Assembly: GCF_026625705.1 (NCBI RefSeq)
Contig: NZ_CP113059.1
Location: 1,488,001 to 1,552,000, forward strand
DNA: 64,000 bases
Origin: Pedobacter sp. SL55
Lineage (GTDB): Bacteria > Bacteroidota > Bacteroidia > Sphingobacteriales > Sphingobacteriaceae
Direction of reading: 5' to 3'
Shown: one piece after another, positions 54,990 to 64,000 of the stretch
Layout: the number at the start of each line of letters is the position of its first letter
How positions within the stretch are numbered: position 1 is the first letter of the stretch
The notes under the pieces: model-generated
Database searches by the model: none
What the model was told of the DNA's origin: nothing
Seen by the model: the letters and a program-made list of their open reading frames with translations, nothing else
Program-made: the position numbers and the translations under genes

Positions 54990-55100
54990 TCGATAGAAAC
55001 GGCATCCACTTCTACCGATAGCTATCAATATAACTTTTGCTCCTTGTTCCTTACTCCTTGTCCCTTGCTCTTTGTTCCTTGCTCTTTGTTCCTTTATCCA
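54990..55100. repeat. CTT-rich low-complexity repeat
   Basis: From about 55028 the sequence is an irregular series of units such as CTCCTTGTTCCTTA and CTTGCTCTTTGTTCCTT. A similar but shorter CTTTG-rich stretch lies at 43408-43445 near the NTF2-like pair. It has no open frame and no clean period. Confidence 0.55.
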
Positions 55101-55101
55101 G

Positions 55102-55956
55102 TTAAGAATTTACATATAAACTCTTTCCTATTGATGGAATTACTTCATTTTTGGTAGCTACTTCAAATAGCGTGTCAATTGCTTTACGGCCTTCGATCCC
55201 TAAGTCTACAGAGTATTTGTTTACATACAATTCAATGTGCTTGTACATCACTTCTTCTTCCATAGCCTGTGCATGCTCTCGTATAAAATCAATTCCCGAT
55301 TTTGGGTTGGCAAAAGCAAATTCTACAGATTTTTTAACTAAACGATTTACTTTCTGCTGAACATCAAGTGGCAACTTTCTGTTTACTACAATGCCTCCCA
55401 AAGGGATGGCACAGCCCGAAAATTCTTCCCAATAAGCACCTAAGTCTACCACTTTATGTAAACCTTTAGCTTGGTAGGTAAACCTATTTTCGTGAATAAT
55501 TAAGCCCAAATCAATTTCTTCGCTAAGCAAGGCGTCTTCAATTTCTGAGAAAACCATTTCTTGTTTATTGGTTAATTGCGGGTAGGCTGCTCCCAATAAA
55601 AAATTGGCGGTAGTGTATTTGCCCGGAATGCCAATTTTAAGCTCGCAGTTTTCAGCTTGCAGCTTGCTTTCAATTTGCTTGGCATTTTCCTTTTTGCAAA
55701 TTAACAAAGGGCCTACGCCAAATCCAAGTGCACTTCCGGCATCCAATAAGGCATATTGCTCTGCAACGTAGGCAAAGGCATGAAAACTCAGTTTGGTAAT
55801 AGCTAATTCGCTACGCAAAGCTTTTTGATTAAGCGTTTCTACATCATCAAAAAACACCTTAAAAGTTAAACCTTCGGTATCTATTTTTCCGTGTATCAGC
55901 GCATCGAAAATAAAAGTATCGTTAGGGCAGGGCGAAAAACCAAGTGTGAGTTCCAT
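55102..55956 (-). CDS. mqnD: 1,4-dihydroxy-6-naphthoate synthase
   Basis: This 284-residue protein matches MqnD of the futalosine menaquinone pathway: LGFSPCPNDTFIFDALIHGKID, ALRSELAITKLSFHAFAYV, DLGLIIHENRFTYQAKGL, GCAIPLGGIVVNRKL. It converts cyclic de-hypoxanthinylfutalosine to 1,4-dihydroxy-6-naphthoate. mqnB lies upstream on the same strand, but a toxin-antitoxin pair sits between them. Confidence 0.94.
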   Translation of the reverse strand: MELTLGFSPCPNDTFIFDALIHGKIDTEGLTFKVFFDDVETLNQKALRSELAITKLSFHAFAYVAEQYALLDAGSALGFGVGPLLICKKENAKQIESKLQAENCELKIGIPGKYTTANFLLGAAYPQLTNKQEMVFSEIEDALLSEEIDLGLIIHENRFTYQAKGLHKVVDLGAYWEEFSGCAIPLGGIVVNRKLPLDVQQKVNRLVKKSVEFAFANPKSGIDFIREHAQAMEEEVMYKHIELYVNKYSVDLGIEGRKAIDTLFEVATKNEVIPSIGKSLYVNS

Positions 55957-55988
55957 GGGGTAAAGATAGTTTATAAGAGCTTAATTCT

Positions 55989-56282
55989 CTAACGAGAAAA
56001 CGGTCTTCTACTTGTATGTCTAATTCTTAAAATTCTTATTTCTCTTGAAATTTCACGATATGATATCCGATATCTATCTACTTCAAATGCGTAGAAGCTA
56101 CCATCGTTATTTTTCTTTAACCTATCTAGTTGATGAATTTTTGGTCTTTCAACTAGCAACTTGATTTTAGATAGTATTTCCCTTTCAATCTTTTCTGCGT
56201 AAGCGGAGTTCTCGTTATCTTCGAGATATTGAATGGCATCCATAAGCCGCTTAACAGCTAATCTATTCCATTTTATTTGCAT
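55989..56282 (-). CDS. RelE/ParE-family toxin
   Basis: This 97-residue basic protein has the RelE/ParE fold pattern (IKWNRLAVKRLMDAIQYLEDN, LLVERPKIHQLDRLKKND, YAFEVDRYRISYREISREIRILRIRHTSRRP). RelE members cleave mRNA on ribosomes; ParE members attack gyrase. The two cannot be separated here. It shares one base with the antitoxin upstream, the standard antitoxin-then-toxin order. Confidence 0.87.
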   Translation of the reverse strand: MQIKWNRLAVKRLMDAIQYLEDNENSAYAEKIEREILSKIKLLVERPKIHQLDRLKKNNDGSFYAFEVDRYRISYREISREIRILRIRHTSRRPFSR

Positions 56283-56521
56283 TAAAGTGCTTTTCTTCTG
56301 TTTTTAAACAGCAAAACTACATCTTCATGTTTAATGTGTTGTCCCGCAGAAATCTCGGCATCGGCCTCATCTATCTCTTTATTGTATTGATCTAAAAAGG
56401 CCGCACTAATATCTTGCTCATTGGCTCCAATGTCAGATTGATAACTATACCTTAAACTGTCCAGAAAAGCCAATAGCACCTTTTCCTCTTGTTCATTTTG
56501 GGTGTTTACTAATACGCTCAT
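56282..56521 (-). CDS. Antitoxin of the RelE/ParE pair
   Basis: This 79-residue acidic protein has VLVNTQNEQEEKVLLAFLDSLRYSY followed by AFLDQYNKEIDEADAEISAGQHIKHEDVV. The C-terminal DEADAEI-GQ-HEDV region resembles antitoxins such as those paired with ParE/RelE in Bacteroidota. No full DNA-binding domain is obvious. The start at 56521 (MSVLVNTQN) is preferred to an upstream in-frame Met in mqnB-adjacent AT-rich DNA. Confidence 0.8.
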   Translation of the reverse strand: MSVLVNTQNEQEEKVLLAFLDSLRYSYQSDIGANEQDISAAFLDQYNKEIDEADAEISAGQHIKHEDVVLLFKNRRKAL

Positions 56522-56567
56522 ATTCAAATTTACCAAAAAAATATAAAGTTCTTTCAATCTTAATTAG

Positions 56568-57188
56568 CTATAACTGTACCAGAAAAGCTATTAACCATTC
56601 GTTCAGGTTTTTTACTGCCAAACCAATTTGCCAACTTTCTCTGTTTCTAGGTTCTACGTAGTTAGAAATGCTTCGCACTTGCAAAGTCTTAATGCCTAAT
56701 TGATTGCAGGCATAAAAAACTGCTGCGCCTTCCATGCTTTCAGTTTGAGGATGGTAAATTGCCTCGGTTTTTTCAATGCTTTGTGCGTTGCCATGCACTT
56801 TATTTACGGTAATTCCTTTTACTGCTCTAAGTTTAAGTGCTATATCGGACGAAGATGAAAACTCATTCTCCCCAAAGCCAAGTTGGGGTAAGCTGATGAA
56901 TTTTTCATGGTCTTCGGCTCCTAATTCTGCAAAAGTGTCTTGAGTAATATTAACGAGTTCTCCCAACGAAATTTCTCTGTCGAAACTGCCAGCAATACCA
57001 ACATTGAGTACTAAGTGGTAGTTGCTGGTAAGCTTTTGTCCTAGTGCAAATGCAGTTGCTACCATACCTACGCCAGTAATGAGCACATCAAAATTTTCTG
57101 TTTCGATGAAATTGCGAGGCTTCAAATTGAAATGCGACAGGGTTGGCGCAATTTCTGCCTGGGTGGCTGCAACGATGAGAAGTTTCAT
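56568..57188 (-). CDS. mqnB: Futalosine hydrolase
   Basis: This 206-residue protein of the nucleoside phosphorylase fold has KLLIVAATQAEIAPTL, LITGVGMVATAFALGQKL, LNVGIAGSFDREISLGELVN and ESMEGAAVFYACNQLGIKTLQVRSISNYVEPRN. It removes hypoxanthine from futalosine in menaquinone synthesis. The family start is at 57188. The toxin-antitoxin genes follow 47 bp downstream, then mqnD. Confidence 0.93.
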   Translation of the reverse strand: MKLLIVAATQAEIAPTLSHFNLKPRNFIETENFDVLITGVGMVATAFALGQKLTSNYHLVLNVGIAGSFDREISLGELVNITQDTFAELGAEDHEKFISLPQLGFGENEFSSSSDIALKLRAVKGITVNKVHGNAQSIEKTEAIYHPQTESMEGAAVFYACNQLGIKTLQVRSISNYVEPRNRESWQIGLAVKNLNEWLIAFLVQL

Positions 57189-57270
57189 GATGCTAATTAA
57201 CAATATTTTTTGGTTGTTTGGTTGTTTGAGGGCTTGGTTTTTTTGGTGTTTAGCAATGTTTTTTGTGTAC

Positions 57271-57381
57271 TAAACCCGTATTGTAGCGAGCACGTAGGAG
57301 CAAACCTATGTGTTTGCTCTGGAGTAAAGCGGAAAGCGGGGCTAACGCCGCTATGAAATGCTGTAATTGCTTTTCAAAAAA
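57271..57381 (+). repeat. Structured dispersed repeat, copy B (about 111 bp)
   Basis: TAAACCCG (57271), AGCGAGCACGTAGG, hairpin GGAGCAAAC-CTATG-TGTTTGCTCT, GTAAAGCGG and AATTGCTTTTCAAAAAA (ends 57381). It shares ends with copies A and C and keeps the copy-A stem through paired changes. Confidence 0.65.
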
Positions 57382-57444
57382 TCATACAGCGCTCAAATTT
57401 TCAGTTCCTCCAATATCAAATCTCCGCCTCTCGACTTTATACTG

Positions 57445-57452
57445 TATATTTG
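57445..57452 (+). promoter_or_regulatory. -7 box of queD-folE
   Basis: TATATTTG fits TAnnTTTG and is followed by C, with a leader of about 12-15 nt to the ATG at 57470. No clear -33 TTTG was found. Confidence 0.45.
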
Positions 57453-57469
57453 CACTTTATTTTTTAAGA

Positions 57470-57880
57470 ATGATTTATATCACACGTAGAGAAAGCTTTA
57501 ACGCTGCACACAAACTGGCTAGACCAGATTGGACAGAGGACGAAAATACGGCGGTTTTTGGCAAATGCGCTAACCCAAATTGGCATGGTCATAACTATCA
57601 ATTATATGTAACGGTTAAAGGAGAAGTTAACCCAGAAACTGGTTTTTTGGTAGATTTGAAATGGTTAAAACAAGTAATTAATACCCATGTGATTGATAAA
57701 GTTGACCACAGAAACTTGAACCTTGATGTGGATTTTATGAAAGGTAAATTAGCATCTACAGAGAATTTGGCAATTGCCGTGTGGGATATTTTGAAACCAC
57801 AGATAAACGAAAGCGGTGCCGAATTGCACTGCATTAAAATTTACGAAACTGATAACAACTACGTCGAGTATTTCGGCTAA
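57470..57880 (+). CDS. queD: 6-pyruvoyl-tetrahydropterin synthase family / QueD-like
   Basis: This 136-residue protein has the zinc histidines and catalytic set of the PTPS/QueD family: RRESFNAAHKLARPD, GKCANPNWHGHNYQLYVTVKG (Cys, two His) and VDHRNLNLDV, EN-AIAVW, YETDNNYVEYFG. It makes 6-carboxytetrahydropterin (queuosine) or 6-pyruvoyl-tetrahydropterin from dihydroneopterin triphosphate. folE, which makes that substrate, follows 12 bp later. The start at 57470 was chosen by family N-terminus. The CxxxHGH arrangement does not by itself settle which product. Confidence 0.85.
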   Translation: MIYITRRESFNAAHKLARPDWTEDENTAVFGKCANPNWHGHNYQLYVTVKGEVNPETGFLVDLKWLKQVINTHVIDKVDHRNLNLDVDFMKGKLASTENLAIAVWDILKPQINESGAELHCIKIYETDNNYVEYFG

Positions 57881-57892
57881 TAGCATCTAAAT

Positions 57893-58528
57893 ATGGCACA
57901 CAATCACGACCACGATGATGAAGAATTATTGGGCTATCAGAAGATAGAACGATACAACGATGATAAAATTAACAGTGTTGCAGTACACTATAAAGATATT
58001 TTAACGCAATTGGGCGAAAACCCAGAGCGTGAAGGTTTGCTGAAAACACCAGAGCGTGTAGCTAAAGCTTTGCAATATTTAACGCATGGCTACGATGTTA
58101 AACCAGAAGAAATTTTGCGTTCGGCAATGTTTAAGGAAGAATATAGCCAAATGGTGGTGGTAAAAGATATTGAGATTTTCTCTATGTGCGAACACCACAT
58201 GTTGCCGTTTTTTGGGAAAGCACACATTGCCTATATTCCTAATGGGCATATTGTAGGTTTAAGCAAAATTCCTCGTGTGGTTGATGCTTTTGCCCGCCGT
58301 TTACAAGTGCAAGAGCGTTTAACTAACGAAATTAGAGACTGCATTCAGGATACGTTAAACCCAGCTGGTGTTGCCGTAGTAATGGAATGTAAGCACTTGT
58401 GCATGGCAATGCGTGGGGTGCAGAAACAAAATTCTGTAACTACTACCTCTGCATTTACTGGCGGATTTTTGAAAAATGATAAAACTCGTGCAGAGTTTTT
58501 AAGGTTAATTACGGCAGATTTACACTAA
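57893..58528 (+). CDS. folE: GTP cyclohydrolase I
   Basis: This 211-residue protein has [49 protein letters not shown] (zinc Cys and His), [23 protein letters not shown] and [14 protein letters not shown]. It converts GTP to dihydroneopterin triphosphate for folate and for the queD product. It is probably co-transcribed with queD. A palindromic repeat fills the gap to fabD. Confidence 0.96.
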   Translation: MAHNHDHDDEELLGYQKIERYNDDKINSVAVHYKDILTQLGENPEREGLLKTPERVAKALQYLTHGYDVKPEEILRSAMFKEEYSQMVVVKDIEIFSMCEHHMLPFFGKAHIAYIPNGHIVGLSKIPRVVDAFARRLQVQERLTNEIRDCIQDTLNPAGVAVVMECKHLCMAMRGVQKQNSVTTTSAFTGGFLKNDKTRAEFLRLITADLH

Positions 58529-58530
58529 CA

Positions 58531-58612
58531 ACCCCAAACCCCTAAAGGGGCTTTTGGATAACGAACAAAATTTAACAACAATATAAATTTCCCCTTTAGG
58601 GGATTAAGGGGT
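58531..58612. repeat. CCCCTAAAGGGG palindromic repeat between folE and fabD
   Basis: ACCCCTAAAGGGGCTTTTGG near 58540 and CCCCTTTAGGGGATTAAGGGG near 58590-58611 form two hairpins and an overall inverted repeat. The right arm runs straight into the fabD start codon at 58613, so it must lie in the fabD leader. Confidence 0.65.
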
Positions 58613-59497
58613 ATGAAAGCATATATTTTTCCAGGGCAAGGCGCCCAGTTTGTAGGCATGGGTAAGGACTTGTACGAAAACAGTCCGCTAGCTAAAGAAC
58701 TTTTTGAAAAAGCGAATGAAATTATCGGTTTCCGCATTAGCGATATCATGTTTGGTGGTACTGACGAAGAATTGAAGCAAACCAATGTAACACAGCCTGC
58801 AATTTTCTTGCACTCGGTAATTTTAGCAAAGGTTTTGGGAGATGATTTTAAGCCAGAAATGGTTGCAGGCCACTCTTTAGGCGAGTTTTCTGCTTTGGTT
58901 GCGGCTAACGCATTGTCTTTTGAAGACGGTTTAAAATTGGTTATTGCTCGTGCTAATGCCATGCAAAAAGCTTGCGAGTTGCAACCAAGCACTATGGCTG
59001 CTATCTTAGGTTTAGCTGATGAGGTTGTAGAGCAAATTTGTGCTGGAATTGAAGATGTAGTAGTTCCTGCAAATTACAATTGCCCTGGTCAGTTGGTAAT
59101 TTCTGGAAGTATTGAAGGCATTAACAAAGCATGTGAGCAATTAACCGCTGCGGGTGCAAAAAGAGCATTGAAGTTAAATGTTGGCGGTGCTTTTCACTCG
59201 CCTTTAATGGAGCCTGCAAAGGTAGAATTACAGGCGGCAATTGAAGCTACAGCAATTAATGCACCGGTTTGTCCAATTTATCAAAACGTAAATGCGCAGC
59301 CAACTATTGATCCTGTGGTAATTAAGACAAATTTAATTGCCCAATTAACTGGAGCAGTAAAATGGACACAAACTGCAACCAATATGATTGCTGATGGCGG
59401 TAATGATTTTGTAGAAGTAGGCCCAGGCAACGTATTGCAAGGCTTAGTTAAAAAAGTGAGTAGAGAAGTGCAAACTAGCAGTGCAAACATCGCTTAG
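58613..59497 (+). CDS. fabD: Malonyl-CoA:ACP transacylase
   Basis: This 294-residue protein has FPGQGAQFVGMGKDLYE, AGHSLGEFSALVAA with the catalytic serine, and VGGAFHSPLMEPAK with the histidine, then VGPGNVLQGLVKK. It loads malonyl onto acyl carrier protein for fatty acid synthesis. It is alone here, without fabF or fabG next to it. It starts immediately at the end of a palindromic repeat. Confidence 0.96.
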   Translation: MKAYIFPGQGAQFVGMGKDLYENSPLAKELFEKANEIIGFRISDIMFGGTDEELKQTNVTQPAIFLHSVILAKVLGDDFKPEMVAGHSLGEFSALVAANALSFEDGLKLVIARANAMQKACELQPSTMAAILGLADEVVEQICAGIEDVVVPANYNCPGQLVISGSIEGINKACEQLTAAGAKRALKLNVGGAFHSPLMEPAKVELQAAIEATAINAPVCPIYQNVNAQPTIDPVVIKTNLIAQLTGAVKWTQTATNMIADGGNDFVEVGPGNVLQGLVKKVSREVQTSSANIA

Positions 59498-59513
59498 TTT
59501 TTAAAATAATTAC

Positions 59514-59632
59514 TGGGGCTGTTTAAGAGCAATCGTCCAAAAAAAATAGAAAGTTATAAATGCTTAACACATTTATAACTTTTTCTGTGTTTATACGTTG
59601 GAAATTAACATTTTGCTTTTTACACAGCCCCA
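59514..59632. mobile_element. GGGGCTGT-bounded inverted-repeat element containing a terminator
   Basis: TGGGGCTGTTTAAGAGCAA (from 59514) pairs with TTGCTTTTTACACAGCCCCA (59613-59632) with two mismatches. The termini resemble those of the element at 34138-34271 (GGGGCTGT). Inside is the hairpin terminator at 59550-59584. Confidence 0.55.
59550..59584 (+). terminator. Intrinsic terminator after fabD
   Basis: AAAGTTATAAATG (59550-59562) and CATTTATAACTTT (59570-59582) form a perfect 13-bp stem with a 7-nt loop and T-tail. It lies within an inverted-repeat element, so fabD's terminator is supplied by that element. Confidence 0.85.
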
Positions 59633-59665
59633 TTTCTGTATATTTATATTTTAAAGCCGTTAAAT

Positions 59666-62600
59666 TTGAATACAGGACTGAAAATTAGATTTTTGATGTT
59701 GCTATTAGGTGTTTGTTGCTTTGTAACAGCCATTTCCTTGCGCAATTCAATTACTAAAAAAGACCTGCTTTTGCATGAAGCCAACCGGCTGCAAGAAAAT
59801 TTATTAGTTCGGGAGCGAATCATTTATGATTATCTTACCATGCCCGATAGGTTGGAAGACCTAAAGAAATTTAGTGTAGACGAAAAACTATCTAGTGATT
59901 TTATTGCTACCTATCGCAGCAGTGGCATCAATGTGTTGGTTTACAAAAAGGGCGAGCTAACGTATTGGAGCACCTATAAAGCTACGCCTAAAAACGTAGA
60001 TAGGCTAAAAGATGGCACTTCTTTCGTGCTGCTACCTAATGGTTATTACGAGCTCATCAAAAAAACGGTTGGAGAATACATGTTTGTTTTTCTTGTAACG
60101 GTTAAAACCCAGTTTGCAATAGAAAATCAATATTTACGTAATGAGATTTGGCCGGGTCTATTTAATAACAATACACTACAAATAGCTTCTTTTACAGATA
60201 AGGAAACCACCGAGATTTTTAGCTTAAATAAAGACTACCTTTTTACGGTTAAGCTTAGTAGCAACTATACCGATAACATTTTTACATCTGCAGAGCTTTG
60301 GCTTTGGCTAGTAGGCATATTGTTTGTAAGCCTATTCGTAAATTCTTGTGGTTTGTGGTTGGCTAGTAATGGGAAAGTACTAATTGGAACTCTACTAGTG
60401 GCGGCATACTTTATAACTTTTAGGTGGCTAGACTTAAACTACTTTTGGCTTAACCACCAGTTTGATTTAAAAATATTCGATCCAACTATATACGCAGAAA
60501 GCGATTTTCTTCCCTCACTAGGAGATTTACTGTTAAATGTATTGGCTACTACGTGGATTTTGGTATTCATTTATGCCCATAGAAATGCTTACACCCTCCC
60601 CAAAAGTATAGCAACAAAAAAAATAGCCAACTATCTTTTGTTCTTACTTTTTGCCGCAGTACTATCGGTAGTCGCATTTTTAACCGAAGACTTGTTTTTT
60701 GGCTTAGTGTTCTATTCAAAAATAGAATTTAACATTAGTAACATCATTAACTTGGGGTGGGTAAGCTGGGTAAGTATCTTTATTCTCTGCTTGGCTTGGC
60801 TTAACATTTATCTAATGGTTAATGCCATGCTAATGTTAACCAAGCAATTTGTAATAAGCAACAAAGAAAAATTGTGGCTTTTTTTACTTATTGTATTAGG
60901 TTTTACGGTATATAAATTGGCAACAGACTATACGGTGTTTTATTTAGTGTATGCTTTGCTAATTTTTATGATTGCCTACAACAATTACATTCAAGGCAGC
61001 AAGTTTTCTATTTCGGTACTCGCGGTTATTTTCTTGTGTATGGCCACCAATACTTCAATTAAGTACATAAGGTTCGAAGATACTAAAGAGCGCAATATCA
61101 GAGCTGGAATCGCCGATAAGTTGATGTATCAGGATGATCCAAAAGTAATGAATGCCATTGAATTGCTAGAGAGTGGCCTTTCTGTAGACTCGCAAGTGGT
61201 AAGTTATTTTAAGCATCCTTTGCTGATACAGACAACTAATTTCCATAACTATATTTCTAAAAATTACCTAGATGGGTACTTGTCTCGTTTCGAATATAAA
61301 ATGTTCGAATACAATAGCAAAGACGAATCGTTAAAAAGTGCTGAGAGTTTGCCTATTGCTAAATATAAAAATTTGGTAAAATTTGGTGCAGTAAAAGCCC
61401 AGCAGGCCAACTACTTTTACCGTGTTAACGATACTTTTGGTTTTCAAAACTACTTCGGTATTATACCCATATTTGATGCCGGCGAACTTCTAGGTACCAT
61501 GGTAGTAGAGCTTACCTCTAGGCCTTATGATTATAATACGCTTTTTCCCGATTTATTGATAGATGGTAAGCTGAAAAGTGACGAAGATTTAAGCAAATAT
61601 TCTTTGGCTTTTTATAAAGAAAACCAATTGTTTAGTCAGTCTGGCAAGTACGTTTATCCAATGGTAAACACTAACTTTAAAGGCGAAAGAGACCGTATTG
61701 AGTTTGTAAACGAGTATACTCCAAATTATTCTTATAGCCATGCAGTTTATAAACCAGCAAACAATCGTTTAGTGGTTATTAGCTTAGAGAAAGTAGAATT
61801 TACGGTACGTTTGGCAACTTTATCATTCTTCTTCCTCATCTTTATCATATTTGGCATTGTTGTATATATTGTAGTTTGGCTGGTGGTAAACATTAGCGAT
61901 AGTAGAGGGGGGCATCTTCAACATCAATAGGTATTTGATGATTAATGCCAATAAAATTCTCTACAAAACCCGTATACAGTTTTCGATAGTGCTTTCTGTA
62001 GTGGCTACGCTGGTTATTGTTGGGTGGACTACCTTTTTCAATATCAAACATCAATACCTTGAACAACAAACCGAACAGGTAAGAGAGAAATTGCGAAAAG
62101 TGCAATTGGCCTACGAAAAGCAGATTGCCCTAGCAGGTACCATTAGCAACAATAGCGAGGCGCAATTTGAGTTTAACCAATTTGCGGATGTGAATGGTGT
62201 TTACCTCAATTTGTACGATATTAGTGGCAACCTTTACCTTACTACTTTGCCTAGGTTGTACGATTTGGGTATTATTGGGCGTAAAATGGGTCCAATGGCC
62301 TATATGCAGTTGGCTACAGCACAAAAATCGGAATACATAAACCCGGTAGAAAAAATTGGCGAATTTAGCTACGCTGCAGCTTATGCTCCGGTACGAAATG
62401 CCGATAACCAAACCATTGCCTATATCAGTATTCCATACTATTCAAACGAAGAAGATTACCAGGCCAGAATTGGGCTTTTTATCAATACGCTAATTAATAT
62501 TTACGCACTAGTTTTTGTATTGATTGGTGTTTTGGCTGTTTTCTTGGCCAACCAAATTACCAGTCCGCTAACTTTTATACAAGAAAACATACGCAGAACC

Positions 62601-63395
62601 AAGTTGGGGCAGGCCAACCAGCCATTGGTGTGGCACCGCCAAGACGAGATTGGGGTACTCGTAAAAGAATACAATAAAATGATTGCCGAACTAGAGGTAA
62701 GTGCAAATAAATTAGCTCGTAGCGAACGCGAAAGTGCATGGCGTGAAATGGCAAAACAGGTAGCTCACGAAATTAAAAACCCATTGACACCGTTAAAGCT
62801 TGGTGTACAGTTGTTAGAAAAATCGTGGAAAGAAAAAGATCCTAATTTTGAGCAAAAGTTTGAGCGTTTTAATAAATCGTTTGTAGAACAGATTGATAGC
62901 TTAGCCACCATTGCATCAGAGTTTTCTAATTTTGCAAAAATGCCCGATACTAAATTGGAACACATTACACTGGTGCCAATTATAGAGCAAGCCAAAGAAG
63001 TATTTAGCTCTATGGAGCATGTAGAAATCCATATATTAAACAGAAGCAATAGAGAAATATGGGTGCTTGGCGACAAAGACCAGCTGCTGCGTTCGTTTAA
63101 TAACCTGTTAAAAAATGCCATAGAAGCTGCAGATGGGAAAGAGAAATGTGTAATTAAAATACATATTGCTAACGATGAAAAACAGGTTTTTGTAGAGCTA
63201 GAAGACAACGGAAAAGGTATTGAACCAAGTTTACAGAGCAGTATTTTTAGGGCTAATTTTACCACAAAATCATCGGGCACTGGTTTGGGCTTGGCATTCG
63301 TAAAACAGGCCATAGAAAATGCTGGCGGAAAAGTAGAGTTTACCTCAGTATTAAATAATGGAACTATTTTCTACCTCACTTTCCCATTAGTGTAA
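59666..63395 (+). CDS. Very large membrane sensor histidine kinase; frameshift
   Basis: Two frames make one protein of about 1242 residues. The first (to 61930) has an N-terminal helix, a sensor region, about eight membrane helices (210-450), a second sensor region and another helix. The second has two helices flanking a periplasmic domain, HAMP (ITSPLTFIQENIRRTKLG), the H-box KQVAHEIKNPLTPLK and the ATPase motifs (LLKNAIEAADG, DNGKGIEP, GTGLGLAFVK). Removing one G from the G6 run at 61907-61912 joins RGGIFNINRYLMINANK. The start is a TTG (59666); ATG 59696 is an alternative. No response regulator adjoins it. Confidence 0.86.
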
Positions 63396-64000
63396 TGATG
63401 TTTAGGGTTGGCCTCATATCGCTTTTAGTGATTTTGGTAAGATACTGGATTAAAAGCACAGCTAAATACCAACCAACGGTTTAAAAAGCTTAACACCACC
63501 ACCAAAGTGGTTGCGCTAGATAGTTTAAGTATCGTGCCGCAATCTTTTAGCGTTCGGTACAGCACAAATTTGCCTGTAGATAGTTCGCTCTATCAAGTAG
63601 ACTATGCCAAAGCCACCTTTTTATGGAAAGGAGCAGAAGGGGTAGCACTGATGCTGAACTACAAAGTGTTCCCCATTTTATTCTCTAAAAGCTATTTTCA
63701 TAAAGATGTAAAACTGATTGAAGAGCTGGCCATAGATAACAGTAGTTTTTATAATTACAAGCCTCAAACGGTAGAAAATACCCTTTTTTCTATGAAAGGC
63801 TTAAATAAAAGTGGCAGTATTTCCAGAGGTGTCATGTTTGGTAACAACCAAAACCTTTCGGTAAACTCTAATATGGTGTTACAAATGTCTGGTAAAATAG
63901 GAAACGACATTGAAATTTTAGCCGCCATTTCTGATGATAATTTGCCCATACAGCCCGAGGGAAATACGCAGCAACTTAACGAGTTCGATAGGGTGTTTGT
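63395..64000 (+). CDS. Large secreted surface protein, N-terminal part (incomplete; likely frameshift)
   Basis: Running off the window. ATG at 63395 overlaps the kinase stop and starts a hydrophobic signal (MMFRVGLISLLVILV). Removing one A at 63439-63440 gives VDTGLKAQ and connects it to a long open frame with FLWKGAEGVALMLNYKVFP, GLNKSGSISRGVMFGNNQ and MSGKIGNDIEILAAISDDNLPIQPEGN. The last motifs recall large Bacteroidota outer-membrane beta-rich proteins. I could not assign a family. It is likely to be co-transcribed with the kinase. Confidence 0.6.

Noticed and set aside
54990..55100. CRISPR-like repeated units
   Set aside because: Units are short, irregular and not separated by unique spacers; it is low-complexity sequence.
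62765..63313. Long minus-strand frame inside the sensor kinase
   Set aside because: It lies opposite the conserved kinase motifs and has no recognisable domain; a shadow frame.
59666..63395. Two-component pair between this kinase and the receiver at 464
   Set aside because: They are 59 kb apart with no sign of linkage; pairing cannot be claimed.
1..64000. tRNA, rRNA, prophage or IS transposase genes
   Set aside because: None was seen by reading the sequence; small tRNA genes could be missed without a dedicated search.

Overview
The window is AT-rich chromosome from a Bacteroidota bacterium, most likely a Pedobacter-like member of the Sphingobacteriaceae. Signs are TAnnTTTG -7 promoter boxes, weak Shine-Dalgarno sites, two proteins with type IX secretion (T9SS) C-terminal sorting domains, gldD, futalosine-pathway menaquinone genes, an ECF sigma cluster, DUF4097 and GIN-domain surface proteins, and many short palindromic intergenic repeats. 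I saw no rRNA, tRNA, transposase, prophage or CRISPR array.

Layout. 1-374: end of an Lrp/AsnC regulator. 464-13676: exopolysaccharide cluster, comprising a lone receiver domain, an initiating sugar transferase with a receiver-like N-terminus, a half-length TolC-like protein, a Wzz-type protein with a degenerate kinase domain, a Wzy/WaaL-like membrane protein, several glycosyltransferases, a Wzx flippase and two tandem GT32-like transferases. 13840-22451: rpsP, rimM, a secreted PL6 polysaccharide lyase (minus strand), trmD, rplS, a glutamate dehydrogenase family gene and mscS. 22695-27836: psd, hpt, an AsmA-like/GT51 protein, an Mrp ATPase and a NifU-like protein. 27905-33864: envelope proteins, an ECF sigma cluster and a secreted GH10-like hydrolase. 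34275-43906: def, an M16 protease, two small acidic paralogs, a SNF2 helicase, a GIN protein, an ALDH7 dehydrogenase and two NTF2-like secreted proteins. 44147-48629: a TPR protein, a ComA-like synthase, aroE, gldD and an MBL hydrolase. 48634-53089: an operon for a double-glycine secreted peptide. 53282-64000: a LolC/E-type permease, mqnD and mqnB flanking a RelE-type toxin-antitoxin pair, queD, folE, fabD, a very large sensor kinase and a partial surface protein.

The strongest candidate for a little-described system is the peptide operon at 48634-53089. It has a 75-residue precursor with a 15-residue GG leader and a four-cysteine, aromatic-rich core. A stem-loop follows, then a secreted protein, a membrane protein, a CxxC thioredoxin-like protein and a C39-peptidase ABC exporter. 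The exopolysaccharide export machinery (half TolC plus pseudokinase, no Wza in view) is the second.

At least twelve genes or gene joins are broken by one-base changes, nearly all in homopolymer runs. Most rebuild to full-length family members when one base is added or removed. Sequencing or assembly error is the likeliest cause, so reconstructed spans are given. Intergenic regions hold several repeat families, including a 173-bp element with perfect 17-bp terminal inverted repeats and a structured element of about 100 bp in three copies.
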